Source: Oscillospiraceae bacterium (GTDB taxonomy: Bacteria; Bacillota; Clostridia; Oscillospirales; Acutalibacteraceae). From it: a stretch of 50,107 nt of DNA. The translations under genes were made by a program, and so were the position numbers. Each line of letters opens with the position of its first letter. Positions within the stretch are counted from its first letter, which is position 1. The stretch spans positions 1-50,107 of the forward strand of contig WQWM01000017.1 in NCBI GenBank assembly GCA_009785335.1, in the 5' to 3' direction. The notes under the pieces are model-generated. The model saw nothing but the letters and a program-made list of their open reading frames with translations. It searched no databases and was not told the origin of the DNA. Below are positions 21,937 to 30,117 of this stretch, in pieces.

Positions 21937-24474
21937 ATGAAACTGCTTGTGCTTGACGGCAACAGCATCCTCAATCGCGCGTTTTACGGCATCAAGCTGC
22001 TGACGACAAAGGACGGCCGCTACACGAATGCGATTTTCGGCTTTTTGAACATGTATCTGGCGTTGCGTGAGCAAGCGCAGCCCGATGGCATCGCCGTGGC
22101 ATTTGACGTGAAAGCACCCACCTTTCGGCATGAGATGTATAGCGGCTATAAATCGCAGCGCAAGGGCATGCCGCCCGAGCTTGCTGAGCAGTTGCCCGTG
22201 CTGAAAGAATTGCTGATCGCCATGGGGTTGTGTGTGCTTGAATGCCCCGGCTGGGAAGCCGATGATATTTTGGGAACGCTAGCGTATTCATGCGCCTTGG
22301 ATAGTGCACAGCGAAGCGACGGAGCCCCACCGCAGGTGGTTTTAGCGACAGGTGACCGCGATGCCTTGCAATTGGTGAATGATCACGTGCAGGTTTGGTT
22401 GGCAAAAACAAAAGAAACCCTGCGCTACACCCCTGCTGTGGTGCAGGAGGAATATGGTCTAACACCCGCACAGCTCATTGACCTGAAAGCCTTGATGGGC
22501 GACAGCAGCGATAACATTCCCGGTGTGCCGGGTGTGGGCCAAAAGACTGCACAGGCCTTGATGATGCAGTTCGGCACCCTGGAAAATCTCTACGCCAATC
22601 TTGATGACGCAAGCATCAAAACCGGGGTGCGGGCCAAGCTGGAGAGCGGCCGAGACAGCGCGTTCATGAGCCGCGAACTGGGCACCATTGCGCGAAACGC
22701 ACCCATCCCCTGCGACTTGGCGAGCTATGTGCCGCAACCGCCCGATGCCGCTAAAGTTACCCGCATGATGGCAGAGCTGGAGATGTTCAAGCTGCTAGAA
22801 CGTTTGAACTTGCCGCAACCTGTAGGGGTGGCGGGCGCGCCACCCGAAACGTCAACCAGAACCATCACCGAGGAACACGACCTGCCAGCACTGCTTGCAC
22901 GATTGGGCGAGCGCGTGCACCTTTTCGCGCAATTCAGTGGTGACCTGCTGGAAGGTGTAACGATTGCTGAAGCCGAACAAGATACACTGGTGTTGTGCGG
23001 CACGGGCGGTTTCTTCGACTTTATGCAAACTTTGCTGGAAAATCCCTGCGCAAAATATTGCGATGACAGCAAGGCGCTGTGGCGTTGGGCACTGCAAAAC
23101 GCTGTGGCCGCGCAGAATGTCGTGTTTGACACCGCATTGGCGGCTTATTTGCTCAACCCGGCAGCTTCTGGCTATGAGGCTGTGCGACTGCTGCAAGAAT
23201 ATGCCTGCGATGATTTTGCTGGTCTGTGCTGCAAGCTGGAAAGTCTGCTGCGTGAGCAGGGCCAATGGGCGTTGTATAGCGAAACCGAGCTACCCCTCGC
23301 TCGCGTGCTGGCGCAAATGGAGCTGCATGGCTTTGCGGTGGACGCCGCACGCATCACCGCCTATGGCGAAGAGCTGGGCGAGCGCATTGATGAACTCACA
23401 CGCGAGATCATCGAGCTGGCAGGCGGGGAATTCAATCTCAATTCGCCCAAGCAGCTGGGGGAAGTGTTGTTCGAGCGGCTGGATCTAAAGCCGCCCAAGA
23501 AGACGAAAACGGGCTACAGCACCAACGCAGAAGTTCTTGAAGAACTGCGCAGCCATCACCCGATTATCGGGCTGATACTCGACTACCGCGTGTTGCAAAA
23601 GCTCAAAAGCACCTATTGCGATGGCCTAATGAAAGTGATTGATGCCGACGGTCGTGTGCGCAGCACGCTCAACCAAACCGAAACGCGCACTGGGCGCATT
23701 TCGTCCAGCGAGCCGAATTTGCAGAACATCCCCATTCGCCGCGCAGAGGGCAGGCAAATGAGGCAGTGCTTTGTGGCTGCGCCAGGCCACAAGTTGGTGA
23801 TGGCCGACTACTCGCAAATTGAGCTGCGCGTGATGGCTGCCATGGCGCAAGAAACCACCATGATTGCAGCGTTTTCGGCTGGTGAGGATATTCATACAGC
23901 AACGGCTGCACAGGTGTTTGGGATGCCGCCCTTCATGGTGCTGCCCGAAATGCGCAGCCGCGCCAAGGCGGTGAATTTCGGCATTATCTATGGCATTGGC
24001 GCGTTTTCGCTGGCAAAAGATATCGGTGTGACGATGAAAGAGGCCAAGGAATATATCGACGGATATTTCGCACACTACCCAAAAGTGCAAGCGTTTCGCC
24101 AGCGATTGATTGACCAGGCGACTGAGCGCGGCTACGCCGAAAGCTTGTTTGGCCGCCGCCGCGCCTTGCCGGAGCTTGCCAGCAGTCAGCGGCAGTTGCG
24201 GGAGTTTGGCCAGCGTGTGGCAGTGAACATGCCCGTGCAGGGCACCGCAGCGGATATCATCAAAATGGCGATGGTGCGCGTGGCCAATCGCCTTGCCAGC
24301 GAAAATTTGCAGGCACGGTTAATTCTGCAGGTGCACGATGAGTTGATCATTGAAGTCCCCACCCACGAAGCCGAACAGGTGGCTGCATTGCTTAAGCAGG
24401 AAATGGAAAGTGCGGCAGGGCTAACTGTGCCCATGCTGGTGGATGTGAAAATTAATCGCACGTGGGATAAATAG
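21937..24474 (+). CDS. polA: DNA polymerase I with repeat-encoded insertions
   Basis: Family A polymerase for Okazaki-fragment processing and repair. 845 aa: N-terminal 5'-3' exonuclease (LVLDGNSILNRAFYG start, SDNIPGVPGVGQKTA helix-hairpin motif), a degenerate middle exonuclease domain, and the polymerase with RISSSEPNLQNIP, ADYSQIELRV, KAVNFGIIYGIGAFSLA and LQVHDELIIE. Two mobile-repeat segments are in frame: a 33-bp unit at 22307-22339 (residues about 124-135, RSDGAPPQV, inside the exonuclease domain) and 30 bp at 22821-22850 (residues about 296-305, VGVAGAPPET, in the interdomain linker). ATG 21937 has AGGAGG upstream. Confidence 0.96.
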   Translation: MKLLVLDGNSILNRAFYGIKLLTTKDGRYTNAIFGFLNMYLALREQAQPDGIAVAFDVKAPTFRHEMYSGYKSQRKGMPPELAEQLPVLKELLIAMGLCVLECPGWEADDILGTLAYSCALDSAQRSDGAPPQVVLATGDRDALQLVNDHVQVWLAKTKETLRYTPAVVQEEYGLTPAQLIDLKALMGDSSDNIPGVPGVGQKTAQALMMQFGTLENLYANLDDASIKTGVRAKLESGRDSAFMSRELGTIARNAPIPCDLASYVPQPPDAAKVTRMMAELEMFKLLERLNLPQPVGVAGAPPETSTRTITEEHDLPALLARLGERVHLFAQFSGDLLEGVTIAEAEQDTLVLCGTGGFFDFMQTLLENPCAKYCDDSKALWRWALQNAVAAQNVVFDTALAAYLLNPAASGYEAVRLLQEYACDDFAGLCCKLESLLREQGQWALYSETELPLARVLAQMELHGFAVDAARITAYGEELGERIDELTREIIELAGGEFNLNSPKQLGEVLFERLDLKPPKKTKTGYSTNAEVLEELRSHHPIIGLILDYRVLQKLKSTYCDGLMKVIDADGRVRSTLNQTETRTGRISSSEPNLQNIPIRRAEGRQMRQCFVAAPGHKLVMADYSQIELRVMAAMAQETTMIAAFSAGEDIHTATAAQVFGMPPFMVLPEMRSRAKAVNFGIIYGIGAFSLAKDIGVTMKEAKEYIDGYFAHYPKVQAFRQRLIDQATERGYAESLFGRRRALPELASSQRQLREFGQRVAVNMPVQGTAADIIKMAMVRVANRLASENLQARLILQVHDELIIEVPTHEAEQVAALLKQEMESAAGLTVPMLVDVKINRTWDK
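22307..22339 (+). repeat. 33-bp repeat inside polA
   Basis: Same unit and same reading frame as in ftsZ; matches ftsZ copy 2 throughout. Confidence 0.9.
22821..22850 (+). repeat. Half TGTAGGGG palindrome inside polA
   Basis: TGTAGGGGTGGC...GCCACCCGAAAC corresponds to one half of the repeat at 25287-25365 (TGTAGGGGCGGC...GCCGCCCGAAAC). Confidence 0.75.
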
Positions 24475-24499
24475 TTCACAATAATCACACAAAAAATCA

Positions 24500-24528
24500 T
24501 TGACAAAGTTATCGGGAAATGTCATAAT
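24500..24528 (+). promoter_or_regulatory. rsmD promoter
   Basis: TTGACA (24500-24505), 17 bp, CATAAT (24523-24528). The start site would be near 24535, leaving only about 8 nt before ATG 24543, so the AGGAGA at 24531 would be partly outside the mRNA. Confidence 0.65.
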
Positions 24529-24542
24529 ATAGGAGATTAGCC

Positions 24543-25091
24543 ATGAAAGTCATTACAGGCACAGCGCGGGGCATGCGTTTGCAAACCCTGCCGGGCGAAG
24601 ATACCGTGCGGCCCACCAGCCAGCGCGTGAAAGAAGCCATGTTCAGCGCAATCCAATTTGAGATTGAAGGACGACAGGTGCTTGATGCCTTTGCCGGCTG
24701 TGGTCAGCTGGGCATTGAGGCACTCAGCCGTGGAGCGGCGCACTGTTTGTTTTTGGAGCAGGACAGCCGCGCACAAAAGCTGGTGCAAGAAAATCTTGCG
24801 CATGCGCGTTTTGCTGACCAAGCTAAGCTCATGCCCGTGGATGCCGTGCAGTATATTCGGCGCACCAGCGAGCAATTTGGTGTAATTTTCCTCGACCCCC
24901 CCTTTGGCACCGGTCTGCTGCAGGAGGTGCTTCCTCTTGCTGCGGAGCGACTGGCAGCGGGCGGATTGATCGTGTGCGAAGCTCCTGCGGACGAAGCCTT
25001 GCCTGAGCTGATGGATGAGGTAGCACTGCGTCGCAGCTATCGCCATGGGCGCACGAAGGTGTGTGTTTACCAGAAAGGAGTGGTTGAATGA
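24543..25091 (+). CDS. rsmD: 16S rRNA (guanine966-N2)-methyltransferase RsmD
   Basis: A 182-aa SAM-dependent enzyme that methylates G966 of 16S rRNA. The start MKVITGTARG, VRPTSQRVKEAMF, the SAM loop DAFAGCGQLGIEALSRGA and catalytic DPPF are diagnostic. It overlaps the following small gene by 4 bp (ATGA), and the conserved rsmD-coaD neighbourhood is kept. Confidence 0.94.
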   Translation: MKVITGTARGMRLQTLPGEDTVRPTSQRVKEAMFSAIQFEIEGRQVLDAFAGCGQLGIEALSRGAAHCLFLEQDSRAQKLVQENLAHARFADQAKLMPVDAVQYIRRTSEQFGVIFLDPPFGTGLLQEVLPLAAERLAAGGLIVCEAPADEALPELMDEVALRRSYRHGRTKVCVYQKGVVE

Positions 25092-25291
25092 ATCGAATAT
25101 CCTCTGTGATGAATGCAAAAGAAATGCAACAATTGCGTATTTATTTGGCGCTGAAGGAAGCTGAAGAAGAAGCCGCCAGAACAACACGTTGGCTCACTCA
25201 CGATGAGGTAATGGAATCAGCACGGTGTTTTGTGCAGGAGATGCGCGGCGAGAGGGAGCGCATTTGTGCTGCATTAGCGTGCAACCTGTAG
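25088..25291 (+). CDS. Small helical protein between rsmD and coaD
   Basis: A 67-aa, charged, mostly helical protein (LALKEAEEEAARTTRWLTHDEVMESAR). It is translationally coupled to rsmD (ATGA overlap, RBS AAAGGAG at 25074). The THDEV segment recalls small antitoxins, but no toxin is adjacent, so I assign no function. Its stop TAG (25289-25291) is part of the TGTAGGGG repeat, so the original C-terminus may have been cut by the insertion. Confidence 0.6.
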   Translation: MNRISSVMNAKEMQQLRIYLALKEAEEEAARTTRWLTHDEVMESARCFVQEMRGERERICAALACNL

Positions 25292-25365
25292 GGGCGGCAA
25301 TTATGCCGCCCGAAACCATAAAAATATCGTTGTTAACTCCGGGCGGCGTAATCGCCGCCCCTACA
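25287..25365. repeat. TGTAGGGGCGGC palindromic repeat
   Basis: Terminal inverted repeats TGTAGGGGCGGC / GCCGCCCCTACA enclose two smaller palindromes (GGCGGC-AATTAT-GCCGCC and GGGCGGCG-TAAT-CGCCGCCC). 79 bp, no coding capacity: a MITE- or REP-like element. Confidence 0.8.
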
Positions 25366-25398
25366 TGCACAGCAAGAATCAGCTTATTGAGGTAATTT

Positions 25399-25884
25399 AT
25401 GACCAAAGCCGTTTATCCCGGCAGTTTTGACCCCGTAACCAACGGACACCTAGAAATTATCCGTAAGGCCGCCGCGCTGTTTGACCACGTGGTGGTGCTG
25501 GTGGCCGTCAACGCTGCAAAAAACTGTACATTCAATGCGAAAGAACGCGTGCAAATGCTGCGCGACTGCACCGCCGACATACCCAATGTCACCGTGGATT
25601 CGTCTGATGGGTTGGTGGCGCACTACGCCGAGCATATGCAAGCTTGCGCCATCGTAAAGGGTCTGCGCGCCATGAGCGATTTCGATGCCGAGTTCCAGCA
25701 GGCACTGGTGAATCGCCGCCTGAACCCGCATGTGGAAACCGTGTTCATTCCCGCCGACAGCGACAACATGTTTTTGTCCTCCGGCGTGGTGAAGCAAGTG
25801 TGCGCTCTGCACGGTGACATCAGCGCGTTTGTGCCACCGCAGGCACTGCCGCAAATTATCGCAAGATTAAAAGCAAAATCATAG
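25399..25884 (+). CDS. coaD: Phosphopantetheine adenylyltransferase
   Basis: Penultimate coenzyme A step: 4'-phosphopantetheine plus ATP to dephospho-CoA. 161 aa with the nucleotidyltransferase motif YPGSFDPVTNGH, the KGLRAMSDFDAEFQ segment and NMFLSSGVVK. A GAGGT site precedes ATG 25399. It follows rsmD and the small gene across a repeat element. Confidence 0.95.
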   Translation: MTKAVYPGSFDPVTNGHLEIIRKAAALFDHVVVLVAVNAAKNCTFNAKERVQMLRDCTADIPNVTVDSSDGLVAHYAEHMQACAIVKGLRAMSDFDAEFQQALVNRRLNPHVETVFIPADSDNMFLSSGVVKQVCALHGDISAFVPPQALPQIIARLKAKS

Positions 25885-25901
25885 GATGAGGGAGAATAGT
25901 T

Positions 25902-26618
25902 ATGGACAACATTGACCTGATGTTCACGCAAATCCAAGACGAAATCGACAGTTCCACAAAGCTTGGCCGTTCGCGCCTGGTGGATCCCAAAGTTGTGCAC
26001 GACATGATTGAAACAGTGCGTGCGCAACTGCCTACGGTGATTGAACGCGCCAAAGAAATCGTGGCCAAGCGCAACGAAATTCTGGAAAATGCACGTGCCG
26101 AAGCTGAAGGTCTGCGCGAGCAAACGCATCAGTCCATCGCGCAGCGTGAGGCAACGTTTCAGGAGCAAATTGCAGAGGCCACGCAAAAGCACAAAGAACA
26201 CGCCATGAGCCTGCGTGCCCAAGGCGAGCAACATGTGGCCGACGCCAAAGCCGAAGCCGAGCGGCTGCTGGCCGGGCATGAGATTACGCAAAATGCGAAA
26301 GTGCAAGCCGAACAATTGCTGCACAACACCCGCATGCAGGCCGAGCAAGAAAAAGCCGACGCCCGCCGCCGTGCCGACAAAATCGTGAATGATGCAAACG
26401 CCTACAGCAACGAGCAAATCCGCCGCACGCAAGAGTGGGGCCAGCAATACACCGGCAGCGTCAGCAGCGTGGTGCAGGAAATTGTCAACGAAGCCGAGGA
26501 AATCCTCGCGCGGTCGCTTGAGGATGTGCGCGCCACGCAAAAACGCCTGCAAACCAGCATGATGAAATCCGCCGTGCCGCCTGATTTCTATCCCGCTGAT
26601 TTGCCGCTGGTGGACTAG
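25902..26618 (+). CDS. Coiled-coil protein downstream of coaD
   Basis: A 238-aa, highly charged protein that is almost all coiled coil from residue 45 to 215 (runs of Ala/Glu/Gln/Lys heptads), with no signal peptide or membrane helix. Similar coiled-coil proteins beside coaD in Clostridia resemble DivIVA or V-ATPase H/E subunits only by composition. The gene starts 18 bp after coaD with GGAG upstream. A structural or division role is a guess. Confidence 0.7.
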   Translation: MDNIDLMFTQIQDEIDSSTKLGRSRLVDPKVVHDMIETVRAQLPTVIERAKEIVAKRNEILENARAEAEGLREQTHQSIAQREATFQEQIAEATQKHKEHAMSLRAQGEQHVADAKAEAERLLAGHEITQNAKVQAEQLLHNTRMQAEQEKADARRRADKIVNDANAYSNEQIRRTQEWGQQYTGSVSSVVQEIVNEAEEILARSLEDVRATQKRLQTSMMKSAVPPDFYPADLPLVD

Positions 26619-26631
26619 GCGCGACGCGAAG

Positions 26632-26690
26632 TGTTCTTTTTTGAAAAAAAGAACCACCCCTGCGGGGAGCAGTCGCTTCGCGAATGATTC
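26632..26690. repeat. GTTCTTTTTT palindromic repeat with CGCTTCGC module
   Basis: GTTCTTTTTTGAAAAAAAGAAC palindrome followed by CCACCCCTGCGGGG and TCGCTTCGCGAA. Confidence 0.7.
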
Positions 26691-26706
26691 TTATAGATAT
26701 GTGCAG

Positions 26707-26770
26707 GTGTTGCCAAGGCCTCCCCCATTGGGGGAGGAAAGCACGTCGCAGGCGTGCAGGTGGGGGCTTC
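26707..26770. repeat. GCCAAGGCCTCCCCC repeat, copy 1
   Basis: Contains GTTGCCAAGGCCTCCCCC, a GGGGGAGG arm, GCACGTCG...CGTGC and CAGGTGGGGG. A second copy with a few base changes is at 37624-37683. Confidence 0.75.
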
Positions 26771-26776
26771 GCGCAA

Positions 26777-26855
26777 AAACCTAGCCGCTTCGCGGGAGAT
26801 TTTTAATGGGGTTAGGATAGAACACAGCGAAGCGACAGAGCCGCACCGCAGGTGC
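26777..26855. repeat. Mosaic of CGCTTCGC and 33-bp repeat modules
   Basis: AACCTAGCCGCTTCGCGGGAG is followed by a copy of the 33-bp unit (26823-26855, CACAGCGAAGCGACA...GCAGGTGCC). With the two preceding repeats it fills the 307-bp gap before the adhesin gene; no gene is visible there. Confidence 0.7.
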
Positions 26856-26867
26856 CAAGACTTACCA

Positions 26868-26897
26868 TTGCAATGTAGCCCCCAAATTTGATAAAAT
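26868..26897 (+). promoter_or_regulatory. Adhesin promoter
   Basis: TTGCAA (26868-26873), 18 bp, TAAAAT (26892-26897) with TGA extension; AAAGGAGA follows at 26915. Confidence 0.65.
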
Positions 26898-26925
26898 GGT
26901 AGCGTATCTCATCTAAAGGAGAGTA

Positions 26926-28212
26926 ATGATGAAGCGACGTTACCTGCGCGTGAGCGTGGCCATGTTATTGGTCGTGCTGTTTGCGTTTTCTGCCATGGCA
27001 GCAGCACAAGTGGGCTCAACCGCCGTGTTCAGGCGGCGATTTCATGCGCCGTTTGCCAGCCTTTCCACGTTCACTGCGCGTGACCCATTCACCGGCTGGC
27101 AACTGGAAAACCCACGCGGACTGCATTTTTTGTTTTTGGATTCCCCTGGCACATTGCAGGCCTTTTGCGTGCAAAAAGGCATGACAATTTACGACACCGG
27201 GCAAATCACTCGTGTGGCGCGTGCGTTTAATGACCCGCTGTTTAACGGTTTATCGGCCGTTGCGCGTGAGAACATACTGCGTGTTGCGCTGTTTGGTCAT
27301 CCCAATCGCACGCCTGCACAGTTGGGAACAACCACGCAAAATGCCCAAGCTGCCACGCAAATTCTGCTGTGGGAAAGCCAGCTGGGCTTTCGTGATGCGC
27401 AATTTAACCGCACAGACAATCGCTTGCACAATGCCTACTTTGCAGGTGGAAATATGGCGGCAGTGCGTGCAGTGGTGGAGCGCATTGAACGCGACATTGT
27501 GCAATATCTGCGCAGGCCAATGCTGCCTACGCAGCTGCAATTTAGCTACCACGACGGGCATTACATCGCTCTGTTCGTCGAGCCTGTTGGTGTACCCCTA
27601 GCAATTACCGGCGCGACCCCCGATGGCATCGCCATCACGCGTGAAGGCGACCAGGTAATGCTGTTTACCACACGGCGGCCAACGCATGGCGGCATGCTCA
27701 CGCTTGTGCGCACGGATATTCCTGCGGCACGTGTGTACGCGCTTGGCCCGCCGCTCATTTGGGTTGACCCTGCACGGCAGCTTCTCAATCAATTGCTGTT
27801 CACTGGCGTGCAGCCGCGCGGCCAGTCGTTTCAAGTGCAAATTAATGCGCCCGTGCCGGAAACCACCACGCAACCCACGACTACAACTACGATAACGACA
27901 ACCACTACCACGCAAGCAAGCACGACAACAATGCAACCCAGCACAACTGCAGCACAAACCACCACAACCGGGCATAGTTCCACCACGGCGACGCATACTA
28001 CTACCACGACCACTACCCGCACAACCACCACAACACGCCCTCGCACAACGACCACACAAGCCACCACCACGCAGTCAACGACCACCACAACGCGCCCAGG
28101 TGATTTTCCGCAAACGGGTGACAACTTGCCCATGGCTGGGCTGGTGATATTCGGCGTTGCGGCAACTGGCGCGTGGCTGCTGCGCAAAAAGGATGATAAA
28201 TCTGATCGATAA
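26926..28212 (+). CDS. Wall-anchored thioester-domain adhesin
   Basis: A 428-aa surface protein. Signal peptide (1-27), then a thioester-domain-like region: Cys81 in AFCVQKG and Gln145 in AATQILLWE are placed as in Gram-positive TED adhesins, where they form an internal Cys-Gln thioester that can bond covalently to host ligands. A beta-rich segment follows (about 200-310), a Thr-rich stalk of about 80 residues, and a sorting signal: FPQTG (394-398), a hydrophobic helix and a LRKKDDK tail. No sortase is in the window. ATG 26926 or 26929 both fit AAAGGAGA. It converges on the ECF sigma gene, whose product also has a Thr-rich stalk. Confidence 0.8.
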   Translation: MMKRRYLRVSVAMLLVVLFAFSAMAAAQVGSTAVFRRRFHAPFASLSTFTARDPFTGWQLENPRGLHFLFLDSPGTLQAFCVQKGMTIYDTGQITRVARAFNDPLFNGLSAVARENILRVALFGHPNRTPAQLGTTTQNAQAATQILLWESQLGFRDAQFNRTDNRLHNAYFAGGNMAAVRAVVERIERDIVQYLRRPMLPTQLQFSYHDGHYIALFVEPVGVPLAITGATPDGIAITREGDQVMLFTTRRPTHGGMLTLVRTDIPAARVYALGPPLIWVDPARQLLNQLLFTGVQPRGQSFQVQINAPVPETTTQPTTTTTITTTTTTQASTTTMQPSTTAAQTTTTGHSSTTATHTTTTTTTRTTTTTRPRTTTTQATTTQSTTTTTRPGDFPQTGDNLPMAGLVIFGVAATGAWLLRKKDDKSDR

Positions 28213-28366
28213 TCCCTGGGTGTTGCCACCCATCCCGCCTGACTATGATCACGCCAGCCGCCGCTTGTGTCGTCTGGGTTACTTCGTCATTGTTTGGGCA
28301 CCCGACAAAGAATTTGTGAAAACAGTTAAGTTTCTGGCACATCATTGGCATCCAGACAAAGAGTGA
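28193..28366 (+). CDS. Small hypothetical protein overlapping the adhesin end
   Basis: A possible 57-aa protein (starts MINLIDNPWVLPPIPPDY, ends HHWHPDKE), overlapping the adhesin 3' end by 20 bp in another frame. AAAAAGG is directly before the ATG, too close for a good ribosome site. A terminator follows 17 bp after its stop, which supports it slightly. No family recognised. Confidence 0.35.
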   Translation: MINLIDNPWVLPPIPPDYDHASRRLCRLGYFVIVWAPDKEFVKTVKFLAHHWHPDKE

Positions 28367-28383
28367 CCTAATCAAAATAACAA

Positions 28384-28420
28384 ATTCCACCCTGTGAATA
28401 AATCAAGGTGGGATTTTTTT
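28384..28420 (+). terminator. Terminator of adhesin transcript
   Basis: ATTCCACCcTG / CAAGGTGGGAT stem followed by seven T. Confidence 0.75.
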
Positions 28421-28428
28421 CGTAAAGA

Positions 28429-28474
28429 GGCAACAGCCGCAAGAGAGTGTGTGAAAGCTCTTGCGGCTGTTGCA
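28429..28474 (-). terminator. Terminator of ECF sigma gene
   Basis: Long perfect stem GCAACAGCCGCAAGAG / CTCTTGCGGCTGTTGC with a weak T run (CTCTTTA) on the minus strand. Confidence 0.65.
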
Positions 28475-28519
28475 TGATATAGGCACAAACCCTTCAACAG
28501 ATTGTGCATGAAAAAAGCA

Positions 28520-29959
28520 TTAGAAAACGATTGGCGGAGCAAGGGTGACGATTGTCCAAGTCCACCAATGTGTTGTGGTAGTTGCTGGCGCAGTGGTTGT
28601 TGTGGTTGAAGTTGTAGTAGTTGTTGGCGCTGACGTCGTCGTTGTTGCGGGGACAGTAGTTGTTGTAGTCGTCGTGGTTGTCGTTGTGGCTGGGACAGTG
28701 GTCGTTGTCGTTGTGGTCGTTGTCGTTGGTGGCGCGGTTGTAGTGGTTGTGCTAGTCGTTGTTGTTGTAATTGCGGTTGTAGTGGGACGCGTGGTGGGCG
28801 TGCCCAAGTTGATAAACCAATCAGGCAAAACAATGGGGCCGCGCGTGGTTGCGGTGGTAGCCATTGCTGTGGTTGCCTGCGTTGCAGTTGTTGTGGCAGC
28901 GGATGTTGTCGTTGTGGTGATGGTTGCGTTGGTCGTTTCCACAATGGGCTCGGCAGTGGTTTCAGGCGGCTCGGTGGCCAGCAATGTTGTGGTGGTTGGC
29001 ACGGTGGTTTCCACCACCATGGTGGCTGCCGCGGGGATATCATTATAAGGTGTTGCTTCTTGCGTTTGTTGGCGATAAACAGCCACGCCGCCCACAAGCA
29101 ACCCGCCGGTTACCACAACGGCGGCAACACAAGCTGCCACAATGCCAGTGATGGATGCGCCAGCGGCGGCAGTGGTTGCACCAGCAGCAGCAACGCCAGC
29201 TGTGCATGCAGCAGAGGAACTCGCAGCACTTGCAGCACCAGCGGCACCCGCGCCTGCGCCCACAGCGGCTACGCCTGCACCCGTTAAACCGAGTATCACA
29301 GGCAAGCGATCGCCGGGGTCGTTCTCCAGGCCCAAACCTTGCAGCACTTGCACCAGCAGCGGGATGGGCACCACGGCGTACAGCGCAATGCCTTTGTCTT
29401 GCGCTTGTGCGAGCATGTCCGCCAGCTTTGTGCGCGCGCGGTGTAATCTGCTCTTCACTGTGCCTTCGGGCAACGCAAGCGTTTGCGCCACTTGTGCCAC
29501 TTCCATGTCGTCATAGTAGCGCATGAGCACCACAAGCCGCTGGTCTTCGGGCAACTGGGCAATCAACTGCGCAACCAGCGCTTTTGCCTCGGCTTTGTCA
29601 TAGTTTTCACTGGGCAGCAGGTCGGTGTCAGTTTCTTCTTGCCAATACATGGCATTGTCGTCGCTATAATCCGCAAAGCTGTCGGGACGCTTGCGGGAAA
29701 TGTAGTTCTTGGCTTGGTTTGCCACAATCTGCGAAAGCCACCCGGCGAAGGCTTCCGGTTTTTCCAGCGTGTCGATTTTCTGCCACGCTTTGATGTAGCT
29801 GTCTTGCAGGATATCCTGCGCGTCGTGTTCGTTTTTCGTGATGGAAATTGCCACGAACCAAGCCCGTTGCCGGGTGAGGTGATACAGCTGCTGGAATGCC
29901 TCGGCATTACCCTGTGCAGCTTGCAGTGCCAGAGTGGGGATGAGACGATTATCGGTCAT
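28520..29959 (-). CDS. ECF sigma factor fused to a membrane segment and Thr-rich extracellular tail
   Basis: A 479-aa protein with an ordinary ECF sigma factor at its N-terminus: region 2 at about 20-90 (HDAQDILQDSYIKAW) and region 4 at about 125-182 (LPEDQRLVVLMRYYDDM... LPEGTVKSRLHRARTKL). It continues with an Ala/Gly-rich segment (about 218-268), a membrane helix (268-294, GIVAACVAAVVVTGGLLVGGV) and about 180 extracytoplasmic residues that are mostly Thr repeats. The sigma domain would thus be tethered to the membrane by its own polypeptide; release by proteolysis is a natural model but inferred. A 44-aa gene is coupled upstream. A GGAACC-N16-TGTC sequence ahead of both suits autoregulation. 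Confidence 0.8.
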   Translation of the reverse strand: MTDNRLIPTLALQAAQGNAEAFQQLYHLTRQRAWFVAISITKNEHDAQDILQDSYIKAWQKIDTLEKPEAFAGWLSQIVANQAKNYISRKRPDSFADYSDDNAMYWQEETDTDLLPSENYDKAEAKALVAQLIAQLPEDQRLVVLMRYYDDMEVAQVAQTLALPEGTVKSRLHRARTKLADMLAQAQDKGIALYAVVPIPLLVQVLQGLGLENDPGDRLPVILGLTGAGVAAVGAGAGAAGAASAASSSAACTAGVAAAGATTAAAGASITGIVAACVAAVVVTGGLLVGGVAVYRQQTQEATPYNDIPAAATMVVETTVPTTTTLLATEPPETTAEPIVETTNATITTTTTSAATTTATQATTAMATTATTRGPIVLPDWFINLGTPTTRPTTTAITTTTTSTTTTTAPPTTTTTTTTTTVPATTTTTTTTTTTVPATTTTSAPTTTTTSTTTTTAPATTTTHWWTWTIVTLAPPIVF

Positions 29960-30090
29960 TGGGACACCCCCCGATTGTTTTCTCGTTGCGCTGAACCCAC
30001 CAATTGCATCATGTGTTCATCCACCTTGGGTGGTATCTCACACTCTGCAGCTGCTTCATTCAACGCCGCGCGAATCAATTCGTCCAGCAC
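29956..30090 (-). CDS. Small protein translationally coupled to the ECF sigma gene
   Basis: A 44-aa acidic, helical peptide (starts VLDELIRAALNEAAAE with GTG, ends RGVSQ). Its stop TGA overlaps the sigma ATG (ATGA), and GAGGGGG sits 8 nt before the GTG. Tight coupling and position resemble a regulatory partner such as a small anti-sigma protein, but it has no zinc motif or membrane helix; it may be only a leader peptide. No homologue recognised. Confidence 0.55.
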   Translation of the reverse strand: MLDELIRAALNEAAAECEIPPKVDEHMMQLVGSAQRENNRGVSQ

Positions 30091-30117
30091 TCGGGTTCAC
30101 CCCCTCAACATAACTAA

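Noticed and set aside
25088-25291. Small gene after rsmD as an antitoxin
   Set aside because: Only a weak THDEV resemblance and no adjacent toxin.
28545-29048. Val-rich open frame opposite the Thr-rich tail
   Set aside because: It is the complement of Thr (ACN) codons, giving runs of Val; no start or ribosome site.
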